From Dolichospermum sp. UHCC 0259 (GTDB taxonomy: Bacteria; Cyanobacteriota; Cyanobacteriia; Cyanobacteriales; Nostocaceae), in the NCBI RefSeq assembly GCF_009711935.1, contig NZ_VIKX01000210.1:1-53892 (forward strand): a stretch of DNA of 53,892 nucleotides, given 5' to 3'. The position numbers were made by a program, and so were the translations under genes. Below the pieces are notes generated by a model, which saw only the letters and a program-made list of their open reading frames with translations, was not told the DNA's origin and searched no databases. Below, one piece after another: positions 27,090 to 33,734 of the stretch; position 1 is the stretch's first letter, and each line of letters starts with the position of its first letter.

Positions 27090-28745
27090 ATGACTAATAT
27101 TCCCATTCCTATTGCTGGTGAATCACATCACCAACATCCCCCCCAAACCTGGAAAACATATTTCAGCTTTAGTACCGACCATAAAGTTATCGGTATCCAA
27201 TATCTTGTTACTTCCTTTATTTTCTTCCTCGTTGGTGGCATTTTCGCCATGATTTTGCGGGGAGAACTCATCACCCCCGAAGCCGACTTAATAGACCGCA
27301 CAGTATACAACGGAATGTTCACCATGCACGGAACAGTCATGCTGTTTCTGTGGACATTTCCCTCCCTTGTCGGTTTAGCCAATTACATCGTTCCCATCAT
27401 GATAGGGGCGCGAGACATGGCTTTCCCTCGCCTCAATGCCGCCGCCTTTTGGATGGTTCCAGTGGTCGGTATTTTGATGATAGCCAGCTTTTTTGTCCCT
27501 GGAGGTCCGGCCCAGTCTGGTTGGTGGGCATACCCCCCTGTCAGCACCCAGAACCCTACAGGCAACTTAATTACAGGTCAGGTTCTCTGGTTATTAGCGG
27601 TAGCTATTTCCGGGGTATCTTCCATTATGGGGGCAGTAAACTTTGTCACCACCATTGTCAAGATGCGAGCGCCTGGTATGGGATTCTTCAGAATGCCGTT
27701 AATGGTCTGGGCAGTATTTAGCGCCCAAATTATCCAATTATTTGGACTACCAGCTTTAACAGCAGGTGCGGTGATGTTACTGCTTGACATTACAGTGGGA
27801 ACTGCCTTTTTTGACCCCAGCAAAGGTGGAAATCCGGTGATGTTCCAGCATTATTTCTGGTTCTATTCTCACCCAGCAGTTTATGTAATCATTCTGCCTA
27901 TCTTCGGAGTTTTCTCAGAAATATTCCCAGTTTATTCTCGCAAACCTTTATTTGGTTACAAAGTCGTTGCGGTTTCTTCGATGTTAATTGCCGTAGTTAG
28001 CGGTATTGTTTGGGTTCACCACCTGTATGTGAGTGGTACACCTGCTTGGATGCGGTTATTCTTCATGGTGACAACCATGTTTGTATCTATTCCCACAGGG
28101 ATTAAGGTATTTGCTTGGGTGGCAACTATTTGGGGTGGCAAAATTCGCTTAAATACACCCATGTTATTCGCCTTGGGTGGTTTGGTAATGTTTGTGTTTG
28201 CTGGGATTACAGGTATTATGCTTTCTTCTGTTCCAGTGGATGTTCACGTTAACAATACTTATTTTGTAGTTGGTCATTTCCATTATGTTCTCTATGGAAC
28301 TGTAACTATGGGAATGTATGCAGCCATCTATCATTGGTTTCCCAAAATGACCGGCAGAATGTTCCACGAAGGTTGGGGAAAAATCCATTTTTGGTTAGCA
28401 TTTATCGGCACAAATTTGAATTTCTTACCCATGCACCCATTAGGTTTGCAAGGGATGTTACGCCGCGCTGCTTCCTACGCACCTGAATTAATTGGTTGGA
28501 ATATTGTCGCTAGTTTGGGTTCTTTCCTGTTAGGAATGTCTACTCTTCCTTTCATTTTCAATATGTTAATTTCTTGGATGGATGGAGAAAAAGCTCCTGC
28601 TAATCCTTGGCGAGCAATTGGTTTAGAATGGACTATTTCTTCTCCTCCACCTGTTGAGAATTTTGAAGAAATTCCTGTGATTACTTGTGAACCTTATGGT
28701 TATGGTAAGTCTGACGAATTAATTGCCTCTTCTGAACATGAGTAA
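27090..28745 (+). CDS. ctaD: Haem-copper oxidase subunit I
   Basis: Catalytic subunit, 551 residues, about twelve spans. Low-spin haem ligands: MHGTVMLFLW and the HFH of VVGHFHYVLYG. CuB and the His-Tyr crosslink are in WFYSHPAVYVIILP; the HH pair is in VHHLYVSGTP. The YS before HP and Ala in place of Glu (YSHPAVY rather than GHPEVY) place it in the A2 class, where the D-channel glutamate is replaced by a Tyr-Ser pair. Reduces oxygen to water and pumps protons. Follows ctaC after 50 bases. Confidence 0.96.
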   Translation: MTNIPIPIAGESHHQHPPQTWKTYFSFSTDHKVIGIQYLVTSFIFFLVGGIFAMILRGELITPEADLIDRTVYNGMFTMHGTVMLFLWTFPSLVGLANYIVPIMIGARDMAFPRLNAAAFWMVPVVGILMIASFFVPGGPAQSGWWAYPPVSTQNPTGNLITGQVLWLLAVAISGVSSIMGAVNFVTTIVKMRAPGMGFFRMPLMVWAVFSAQIIQLFGLPALTAGAVMLLLDITVGTAFFDPSKGGNPVMFQHYFWFYSHPAVYVIILPIFGVFSEIFPVYSRKPLFGYKVVAVSSMLIAVVSGIVWVHHLYVSGTPAWMRLFFMVTTMFVSIPTGIKVFAWVATIWGGKIRLNTPMLFALGGLVMFVFAGITGIMLSSVPVDVHVNNTYFVVGHFHYVLYGTVTMGMYAAIYHWFPKMTGRMFHEGWGKIHFWLAFIGTNLNFLPMHPLGLQGMLRRAASYAPELIGWNIVASLGSFLLGMSTLPFIFNMLISWMDGEKAPANPWRAIGLEWTISSPPPVENFEEIPVITCEPYGYGKSDELIASSEHE

Positions 28746-28758
28746 TTTGTCAATTTCT

Positions 28759-28822
28759 AGATCCCCGACTTCTTTTTGATTTTGTGAATAAGTTATGAAT
28801 TTATAACAGAAGTCGGGGATCT
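28759..28822. repeat. Inverted repeat AGATCCCCGACTTCT between ctaD and ctaE
   Basis: Perfect 15-bp arms (28759-28773, 28808-28822) around a 34-base AT-rich loop. The arms equal those of the hairpin at 15318-15346. Inside an operon it could lower ctaE expression by partial termination or protect the upstream mRNA. Confidence 0.75.
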
Positions 28823-28856
28823 TATTTCTCACTAATTTATTCAATTGGAAATGATC

Positions 28857-29462
28857 ATGGATAGTTCTATTTCATCGGAAGATTTACAACCTCATCACGG
28901 TCATGAACACGAACATGATGAAGAAGGCAATAAAATGTTTGGTTTTATTGTGTTTCTGTTATCAGAAAGTGTGATTTTCTTGAGCTTTTTTGCTGGATAT
29001 ATTATCTATAAAACTACTGCGGTTAATTGGTTACCGGCTGGTGTTTCTGGTTTAGAAATAAAAGATCCTAGCATTAACACCGTAATTTTAGTTTCTAGTA
29101 GTTTTGTAATTTATTTTGCCGAAAAAGCCTTAGAAAGACATGATCTAAAAACCTATCGTTTGTTGTTGTTTTTAACAATGGCTATGGGTAGTTATTTCTT
29201 GTATGGTCAAGCGGTGGAATGGAGTAGTTTGGAGTTTGGTTTTACTTCTGGTACTTTCGGGGGAATGTTTTATCTATTAACTGGTTTTCACGGTTTGCAC
29301 GTTTTTACGGGTATTCTGTTACAGTTAATTGTCTTGTTGCGATCTTTTATTCCTGGTAATTTTGATAATGGTCATTTTGGGATAAATGCCACTTCTTTGT
29401 TTTGGCACTTTGTTGACGTTATCTGGATTGTTTTGTTTCTGCTTATCTACGTTTGGCAGTAG
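28857..29462 (+). CDS. ctaE: Haem-copper oxidase subunit III
   Basis: About 201 residues and five spans. The N-terminal tail is rich in His and acidic residues (HHGHEHEHDEE, near 13-23), then GFIVFLLSESVIFLSFFAGYI and the family signature FHGLHVFTGILLQLIVL and NATSLFWHFVDVIWIVLFLLIYVW. Together with ctaC and ctaD it completes the oxidase core. Start uncertain among TTG 28845, ATG 28851 and ATG 28857; the last has TTGGAA at a suitable distance. A second, decayed copy of its 3' part lies at 30093. Confidence 0.93.
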   Translation: MDSSISSEDLQPHHGHEHEHDEEGNKMFGFIVFLLSESVIFLSFFAGYIIYKTTAVNWLPAGVSGLEIKDPSINTVILVSSSFVIYFAEKALERHDLKTYRLLLFLTMAMGSYFLYGQAVEWSSLEFGFTSGTFGGMFYLLTGFHGLHVFTGILLQLIVLLRSFIPGNFDNGHFGINATSLFWHFVDVIWIVLFLLIYVWQ

Positions 29463-29493
29463 GTATATTAGTAGCAACAAATCAATAAATTAT

Positions 29494-29522
29494 GTAGGGG
29501 TTTAGCATTGCTAAACCCTTAT
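29494..29522. terminator. Palindrome GTAGGGGTTTAGCA after ctaE
   Basis: GTAGGGGTTTAGCATTGCTAAACCC is a strong hairpin about 30 bases after ctaE. It equals the core of the miniature elements at 8138 and 41125 and the half-copy at 32219-32237, here without the outer parts. Likely acts as a transcription end for the oxidase genes. Confidence 0.6.
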
Positions 29523-29553
29523 TCATGTATTTGTATAATTATTGCAAAATTAC

Positions 29554-29826
29554 CTATTTAGGAAAATAGCGATAAATTTCTTTTCGGTGTAAAACCCTTT
29601 CAAAAATTAATGTTTCACCATCGAAAATAATACCAAGACGATAATCACCTATGCGAATACGATAAGCATTATCATATCCCTGAAGCTTTTTGATATTTGT
29701 GATTTCTGCAAAACTTGATATTTCGATTATTTCTTCAAAAGCAAATTTCTTAATAGACTCATAGTAAGGTGTACTTTTGAGTGCTTTCAAATCTTTAATA
29801 AAACTTGGTAGATACTGGGTATTCAC
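29554..29826 (-). CDS. RelE/ParE-superfamily toxin
   Basis: A 90-residue protein with the RelE/ParE fold: SFIKDLKALKSTPYYESI (helix 1), ITNIKKLQGYDNAYRIRIGDYRLGIIF (central strands) and ERVLHRKEIYRYFP at the end. The KLQG-YRIRIGDYR segment and the basic C-terminal HRKEIYRYF are typical of ribosome-dependent mRNA nucleases. The antitoxin gene precedes it with a four-base ATGA overlap. The pair lies on the strand opposite to the oxidase genes, between ctaE and a ctaE remnant. Confidence 0.88.
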   Translation of the reverse strand: MNTQYLPSFIKDLKALKSTPYYESIKKFAFEEIIEISSFAEITNIKKLQGYDNAYRIRIGDYRLGIIFDGETLIFERVLHRKEIYRYFPK

Positions 29827-30026
29827 TCTTTTTCTAATTCCGCTAAAGCTTCATTTAAATTTAATGGTGTCTCATTTTCTACTTCTTTCATAGCTAGAAT
29901 AAGTCCTTCATCTTCTATAGCTTCTATCAACCGTAAATAGTCTTGAAAATCAATGACTACTTTTCTGATATTACCTTCAATATCAGTAATCAATTCTTGA
30001 GCGAATGGATATTGATTAGTTTGCAT
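29823..30026 (-). CDS. Antitoxin of the RelE-like toxin
   Basis: 67 residues, acidic. The N-terminal part (ELITDIEGNIRKVVIDFQDYLRLIEAIEDEGL) has the strand-helix pattern of Phd/YefM/RelB-like antitoxins, and the C-terminal half (NETPLNLNEALAELEKE) would be the toxin-binding helix. It lies upstream of and is translationally coupled to the toxin gene; the pair would be autoregulated from the AT-rich region after 30026. Confidence 0.8.
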   Translation of the reverse strand: MQTNQYPFAQELITDIEGNIRKVVIDFQDYLRLIEAIEDEGLILAMKEVENETPLNLNEALAELEKE

Positions 30027-30092
30027 TTTGTTTATATAGGATTAGTATTTTACTATTTACATTTAATATAGCATATTTTTATCAAGCTGAAT

Positions 30093-30203
30093 TTGAGTCG
30101 TTCTTTCATTCCTGATAATTATGATAATGGTTACTTTGGTGTTAATTCAACTTTGTTATTGAAATACTTACTACGAGCTTATTTTTTGTGTCTACTGGCA
30201 TAA
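30093..30203 (+). pseudogene. Remnant of a second oxidase subunit III gene (ctaE)
   Basis: The frame reads SRSFIPDNYDNGYFGVNSTLL, clearly related to RSFIPGNFDNGHFGINATSLF in the intact ctaE. After that the similarity stops and the frame ends at TAA 30201. There is no start codon upstream and no rest of the gene. DNA similarity over about 60 bases is strong but not exact, so it is an old duplicate or a remnant of another oxidase cluster, now separated from ctaE by the RelE-type TA pair. The rest of the 30027-30376 gap holds the antitoxin promoter region and no other gene. Confidence 0.75.
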
Positions 30204-30376
30204 ATAACATTTAGAAAGACATATATAGTAAATTTACGTATATAAGTTTAAGTAATATTGAGGGAGTTTGGTAAAAATAAGTAAATTTACTTTTGTTAAT
30301 TACTTATAAGTATCTATATTATATAAAAGGTTTTTAGCATTCACTCAACTAATTACTTTATCTTCACTACTCTTTT

Positions 30377-31861
30377 ATGCCAGTGATTCTTCCTTTCATA
30401 CTTCAGACAGTCCTACCTGTCCTCAGTACCATTTTTGCCCTTTTAGTTCCTGTACTATCTGCTGTTCTAAGTTTTACCATCACTCGTATCCCCAAAATTC
30501 CTTCCTATATTCGACTCATTCTCATTTTATATTCAGATATTGATTCATCTGCTAAAGAACGCAAAATAGTGAATGGTGGACTGCTAGTAATTAGTAGTAT
30601 TTTGACTTTCATGGCTTATTCTCTTATACCTTTAACGGGTATACCTTTGATTGGTGCTATTACTACTCCCATTGCTGCTTCTCTGTCTATTGTAGTAGCT
30701 TTGTCACTTTTAGATATAATTTTTCAACTTAACAAAGGCTATTACATAAACAAGCTGCAAGAGAGAAATTTTGCAGGAATTAGCGACATAGAAACCGATA
30801 TTAAGGACTTGAAAGCTATTTTTGGTAAGTCATGGCAAAAACTTACAGATACTATTAATAATGCCAGTCAGAAAATCTATGAAGAGGGAAATAAACAGGG
30901 AATAAACTTTAATGACAAATCTTTTCAAGGCTATGTCAATTATGAATTAGAAGGCTTGAAATTGTACTTCAATAATAAGTCAGTTACCTACTCTCTAGAT
31001 ACTACTGCTGATTTATTAAAGGACAATAATAGTGATGATTGGACAAAAGAGGCACTTTCTTTTGGGACTAGTGCAACTATAGGAACTGTGGCTGGTGTGG
31101 GAGTTTCAACTGCTGCTTCATCAGTATTTGTCCATGCTAGTTTATTGACAACTATACAAGGTCTTTTTGGAATGTCCACAGGTGGTATCGTTGTCGGTGC
31201 TTTGCAATATTCATTATTTACTGTTGCTGCTCCTGTTGGAGTAGGACTATTAGCAACTGTGGGAATTTATAGCGGTTTGATGAATTGGAAAAATAAAGAT
31301 GAAGCCGCCAAAATGAGTAAGTTTATATCAGAAATTCTGATAGCAGCTTTACCAATGGCTTGGATTGATGGTAACTTAGCGGAAGAAGAAGAAGATGCTA
31401 TAGATAGATTAATGACTACCTCTGGTATTAGGAAACAAGAGCGAGATTCAGTTAGGGAAGCTATAGATAAACGTCAAAAATTTGAAGATATTATCCAAAA
31501 AAGTATTCTTTTTGATGAAGAACATCGGGATAAAACTTGCCGTCTCAGCAATAACGAGCGATTGAAACATCGTCTCATGTTATCTGTTGCTTGGGAAATT
31601 GCTATTGCTGACGGAAAAATTGAGTTTTCGGAATTGAAACTTCACAATCGCATGGCAGATAAGTTAGGTGTTTCACGGGAAGAAGTCAAAGAAATTCGTC
31701 GGGTAATTAACCTCAAACATCACCAAGAAATTTTAGTAGCAGAGGAAATTATAGAACCAGAAATCGTAGAAGCAGAAATCATAGAAGCAAATGTTTCTAA
31801 TCAAAAATTATTGATGCCTGTGCGAGAAGTATATCTTCTTAAAGCAGCAGAGAATCTTTAA
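30377..31861 (+). CDS. Membrane protein with C-terminal TerB-like domain
   Basis: 494 residues. Two to three hydrophobic segments at the N-terminus (about 3-35, 72-115) and two more near 230-305 (glycine/alanine-rich) anchor it in a membrane; a soluble helical part lies between. The C-terminal 180 residues resemble the TerB/DjlA-like all-helical fold: MAWIDGNLAEEEEDAIDRL and LMLSVAWEIAIADGKIEFSELKLHNRMADKLGVS each show the D-G-x(1-2)-x-E-E pattern of these repeats. TerB-like proteins are linked to stress or phage responses and to membrane metal handling. I cannot name the protein; it stands alone. Confidence 0.7.
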   Translation: MPVILPFILQTVLPVLSTIFALLVPVLSAVLSFTITRIPKIPSYIRLILILYSDIDSSAKERKIVNGGLLVISSILTFMAYSLIPLTGIPLIGAITTPIAASLSIVVALSLLDIIFQLNKGYYINKLQERNFAGISDIETDIKDLKAIFGKSWQKLTDTINNASQKIYEEGNKQGINFNDKSFQGYVNYELEGLKLYFNNKSVTYSLDTTADLLKDNNSDDWTKEALSFGTSATIGTVAGVGVSTAASSVFVHASLLTTIQGLFGMSTGGIVVGALQYSLFTVAAPVGVGLLATVGIYSGLMNWKNKDEAAKMSKFISEILIAALPMAWIDGNLAEEEEDAIDRLMTTSGIRKQERDSVREAIDKRQKFEDIIQKSILFDEEHRDKTCRLSNNERLKHRLMLSVAWEIAIADGKIEFSELKLHNRMADKLGVSREEVKEIRRVINLKHHQEILVAEEIIEPEIVEAEIIEANVSNQKLLMPVREVYLLKAAENL

Positions 31862-32264
31862 TAAATTGCCTCTCACCCTTATAGGATGAGGCTAAATCAG
31901 CATAAATTTAATTTCTCTGCTGTTATTTATAAGCATCTAAATTATATTGTGAATATCACGATGTGGTATTTCATCTGCTGTCAAAGTCACAACTTTACCA
32001 TCTCGCAAAATACTAATAGATTCTCCTAACCTGCGAAGGCAATGGTTTCAATATTTTTCGGATCACTTCTGGAAAAGTTTTTAAGCGCATAATTTGATAT
32101 TTTTTTAGTTATATTTTTTTAGCTTGTATCAAATCATGGCACTTTTCCTGAATCTTTTTTTAACATTCAACACTTCTGCAAACAGATAAGCCATTTCTAA
32201 CTTAAGTTGACACCAATAAGCATTGCTAAACCCCTACGTAAATTTTAATTACTCTGCTGTAAAT
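31862..32264. other. Gap with decayed small genes and half a palindromic repeat
   Basis: 403 bases. Contains a frameshifted small gene (31937-32090), a second broken minus-strand frame (about 32100-32200) that would read MAYLFAEVLNVKK and then, after a slip in an A-run, KIQEKCHDLIQAKKI, and GCATTGCTAAACCCCTAC (32220-32237), the right half of the dispersed palindrome. Confidence 0.5.
31937..32090 (-). pseudogene. Frameshifted small gene, possibly an antitoxin
   Basis: From ATG (32090) the frame reads MRLKTFPEVIRKILKPLPSQ, then stops shortly after a slip; one base over it continues LGESISILRDGKVVTLTADEIPHRD to a stop at 31937. Joined, this gives a coherent 50-residue protein. I do not recognise it with certainty; size and style suit a TA antitoxin. 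Confidence 0.5.
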
Positions 32265-32867
32265 CTATTGATAGTTTTTAGGAATACCAACTTGTGATAA
32301 ACCAGCAATTGCTTTCAAATTTTGACAACGAATTAATTCACTGAAATTTAAACCAGAACGCCCTTCTATTGTTCCTAATGCTTCAATAGCCGTTAACAAA
32401 TGTTGGGCGGCTTCCGTTTCTGAATAACCCCGTCTTTGGGCGATTCTAATAGCGGCTGTATCAGCAGTTAATTCTGATTCCTGGGATTTATTCGTGCGCC
32501 AAATTCGTATAGCCGCTACAGCACTTAATCCCCCGGCTATTGCCACACCTACAATATCCACTTGGACTGCTTCGAGTATTCCGCCTACAAACCCCGCTAA
32601 GACTACACCTTGATAAATATCAGGTTGCAGCCATTTCACCCCTATTAACCAGCATACTCTTTGCAATAGGAGTAAATCTCGTTGGGGTTTCGTCAACCGT
32701 CTCCATAAATCAAAATTAATATATATTGGTCTTGCTTGGCTTAAAGGCAGGGGAAAAGCCGCATCTATTACCTGTTTTTGTTCTGGTTTACTGACGATTT
32801 TAGTCATCATTCGCCCAGAAGCGGGCATCATATCCAACAACCGACGAATTTCAATATTTGGTTCCAT
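32265..32867 (-). CDS. DUF3318 family membrane protein
   Basis: About 200 residues. MEPNIEIRRLLDMMPASGRM and KPQRDLLLLQRVCWL are characteristic of the DUF3318 family, found in cyanobacteria. Two hydrophobic spans lie near 88-105 and 108-124, followed by a helical tail with ELTADTAAIRIAQRRGYSETEAAQHL, which resembles the region around the metal site of some M48-like peptidases but has no HExxH. I choose the second Met (32867) as the start because homology begins there. Function unknown. Confidence 0.8.
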   Translation of the reverse strand: MEPNIEIRRLLDMMPASGRMMTKIVSKPEQKQVIDAAFPLPLSQARPIYINFDLWRRLTKPQRDLLLLQRVCWLIGVKWLQPDIYQGVVLAGFVGGILEAVQVDIVGVAIAGGLSAVAAIRIWRTNKSQESELTADTAAIRIAQRRGYSETEAAQHLLTAIEALGTIEGRSGLNFSELIRCQNLKAIAGLSQVGIPKNYQ

Positions 32868-32941
32868 AACACCCATTGTTAGTCATAATTATGTATATTC
32901 AATGACTACTAAGATTGCACTCTATTACACTTTATATTTAT

Positions 32942-33199
32942 ATGGACGCTTTTGATCCTAATCCGCCAGAATGGACTAATCAAGCCGTACACGCCTATCA
33001 GTTTCATTGTCCCAAATGCCATGCTGGTAGTCGAGATGCTGTTAATGTATGGTTAAATAGGCGATCGCCTGTCAGTACCCCAGAACGTCGTCGGAAGTGG
33101 CAAGAATTCTACCATTGTCATTGCGGTTATGTCTGGTGGGCTTGGAGTAATGATAGACCACCGACGGATTTATCTAAGCAAAATCAAAATCAGGATTAA
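32942..33199 (+). CDS. Small zinc-ribbon protein
   Basis: 85 residues from the ATG at 32942; a TTG at 32915 is also open. FHCPKCHAGS (near 21-30) and FYHCHCGYVWWAWS (near 57-70) give two Cys pairs, CPKC and CHC, spaced like a zinc ribbon. The Trp-rich ending WWAWSNDRPP is unusual. Such proteins are conserved in cyanobacteria without known function; DNA or protein binding is plausible. A HIP1 octamer lies within the gene. Confidence 0.75.
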   Translation: MDAFDPNPPEWTNQAVHAYQFHCPKCHAGSRDAVNVWLNRRSPVSTPERRRKWQEFYHCHCGYVWWAWSNDRPPTDLSKQNQNQD

Positions 33200-33233
33200 C
33201 TGCTTTTTCCTCTCTCTCGTTCCCACCCAGAGA

Positions 33234-33248
33234 CTAGTAGTCTGTCAA
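33234..33248. repeat. IS630-type terminal inverted repeat
   Basis: CTAGTAGTCTGTCAA, identical to the ends of the miniature element at 18524-18655. TGACGGATAGAGGCG follows eight bases later, matching TGACGGGTAAAGGCG at the same spacing in that element. Confidence 0.85.
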
Positions 33249-33415
33249 GAACTAATTGACGGATAGAGGCGCTTCAATTTAATCCGTGCATCTTGGGTAG
33301 TAAATTGCCAATCTACTTTGCATGAGAGTTCATTTCTGCGTTTTTCCCAAGCAGCAATTTCCTGTTTCAAAACTTCTTTTTCAGCAATACGCAGGTCAAG
33401 GCATTGTCGGTTCAT
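33245..33415 (-). pseudogene. C-terminal remnant of an IS630-family transposase
   Basis: 56 codons reading MNRQCLDLRIAEKEVL, then AAWEKRRNE, VDWQFTTQDARIKLKRLYP: the usual C-terminal end of cyanobacterial IS630-type transposases (AWE.RRN...DWQFTT.DARIKLK.LYPS). The frame closes upstream (TAA four codons before the Met), and the DDE catalytic domain is absent. The stop codon lies inside the terminal inverted repeat, as in intact elements. Confidence 0.85.
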
Positions 33416-33734
33416 AGGAACACAAATTTAATACCCTGCAATTCTGATTTAACCTAAAATGGTGCGTTATGATGTCGCTAACACACCCTACTGTTGATAT
33501 TGCTGCTATGGCTTTTCTCCTGTTGGCTATTGAGTGAAAGTGAACTTTATCCTAAAATAACTAGTAGGAATTTGGTGAAGCGGTTTATTTTACTTGCCTC
33601 TTCTCTACTGAAAATGAATCAAAAGCAGTTAAAAGTAAGATAAGTCACCTGTGAGTAGCTCCTAAAAAAAAGCTAACAGCTTGATATTGGATGCTCAAAA
33701 AGGTAAGTTAGATGTTTTGAGTATCTTATAGCGT

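Larger units (their letters stand above)
33200..33734. other. Gap upstream of ppc with an IS630 remnant
   Basis: 535 bases. The left half holds the inverted-repeat end and the transposase remnant listed separately. Around 33459-33495 lies GGTGCGTTATGATGTCGCTAACACACC, a loose palindromic repeat. The rest (33500-33734) should hold the ppc promoter; no further gene seen. Confidence 0.5.

Noticed and set aside
27350-27721. Overlapping 123-codon frame within ctaD
   Set aside because: A shadow of the strongly conserved oxidase subunit I in another frame, without start signals or family match.
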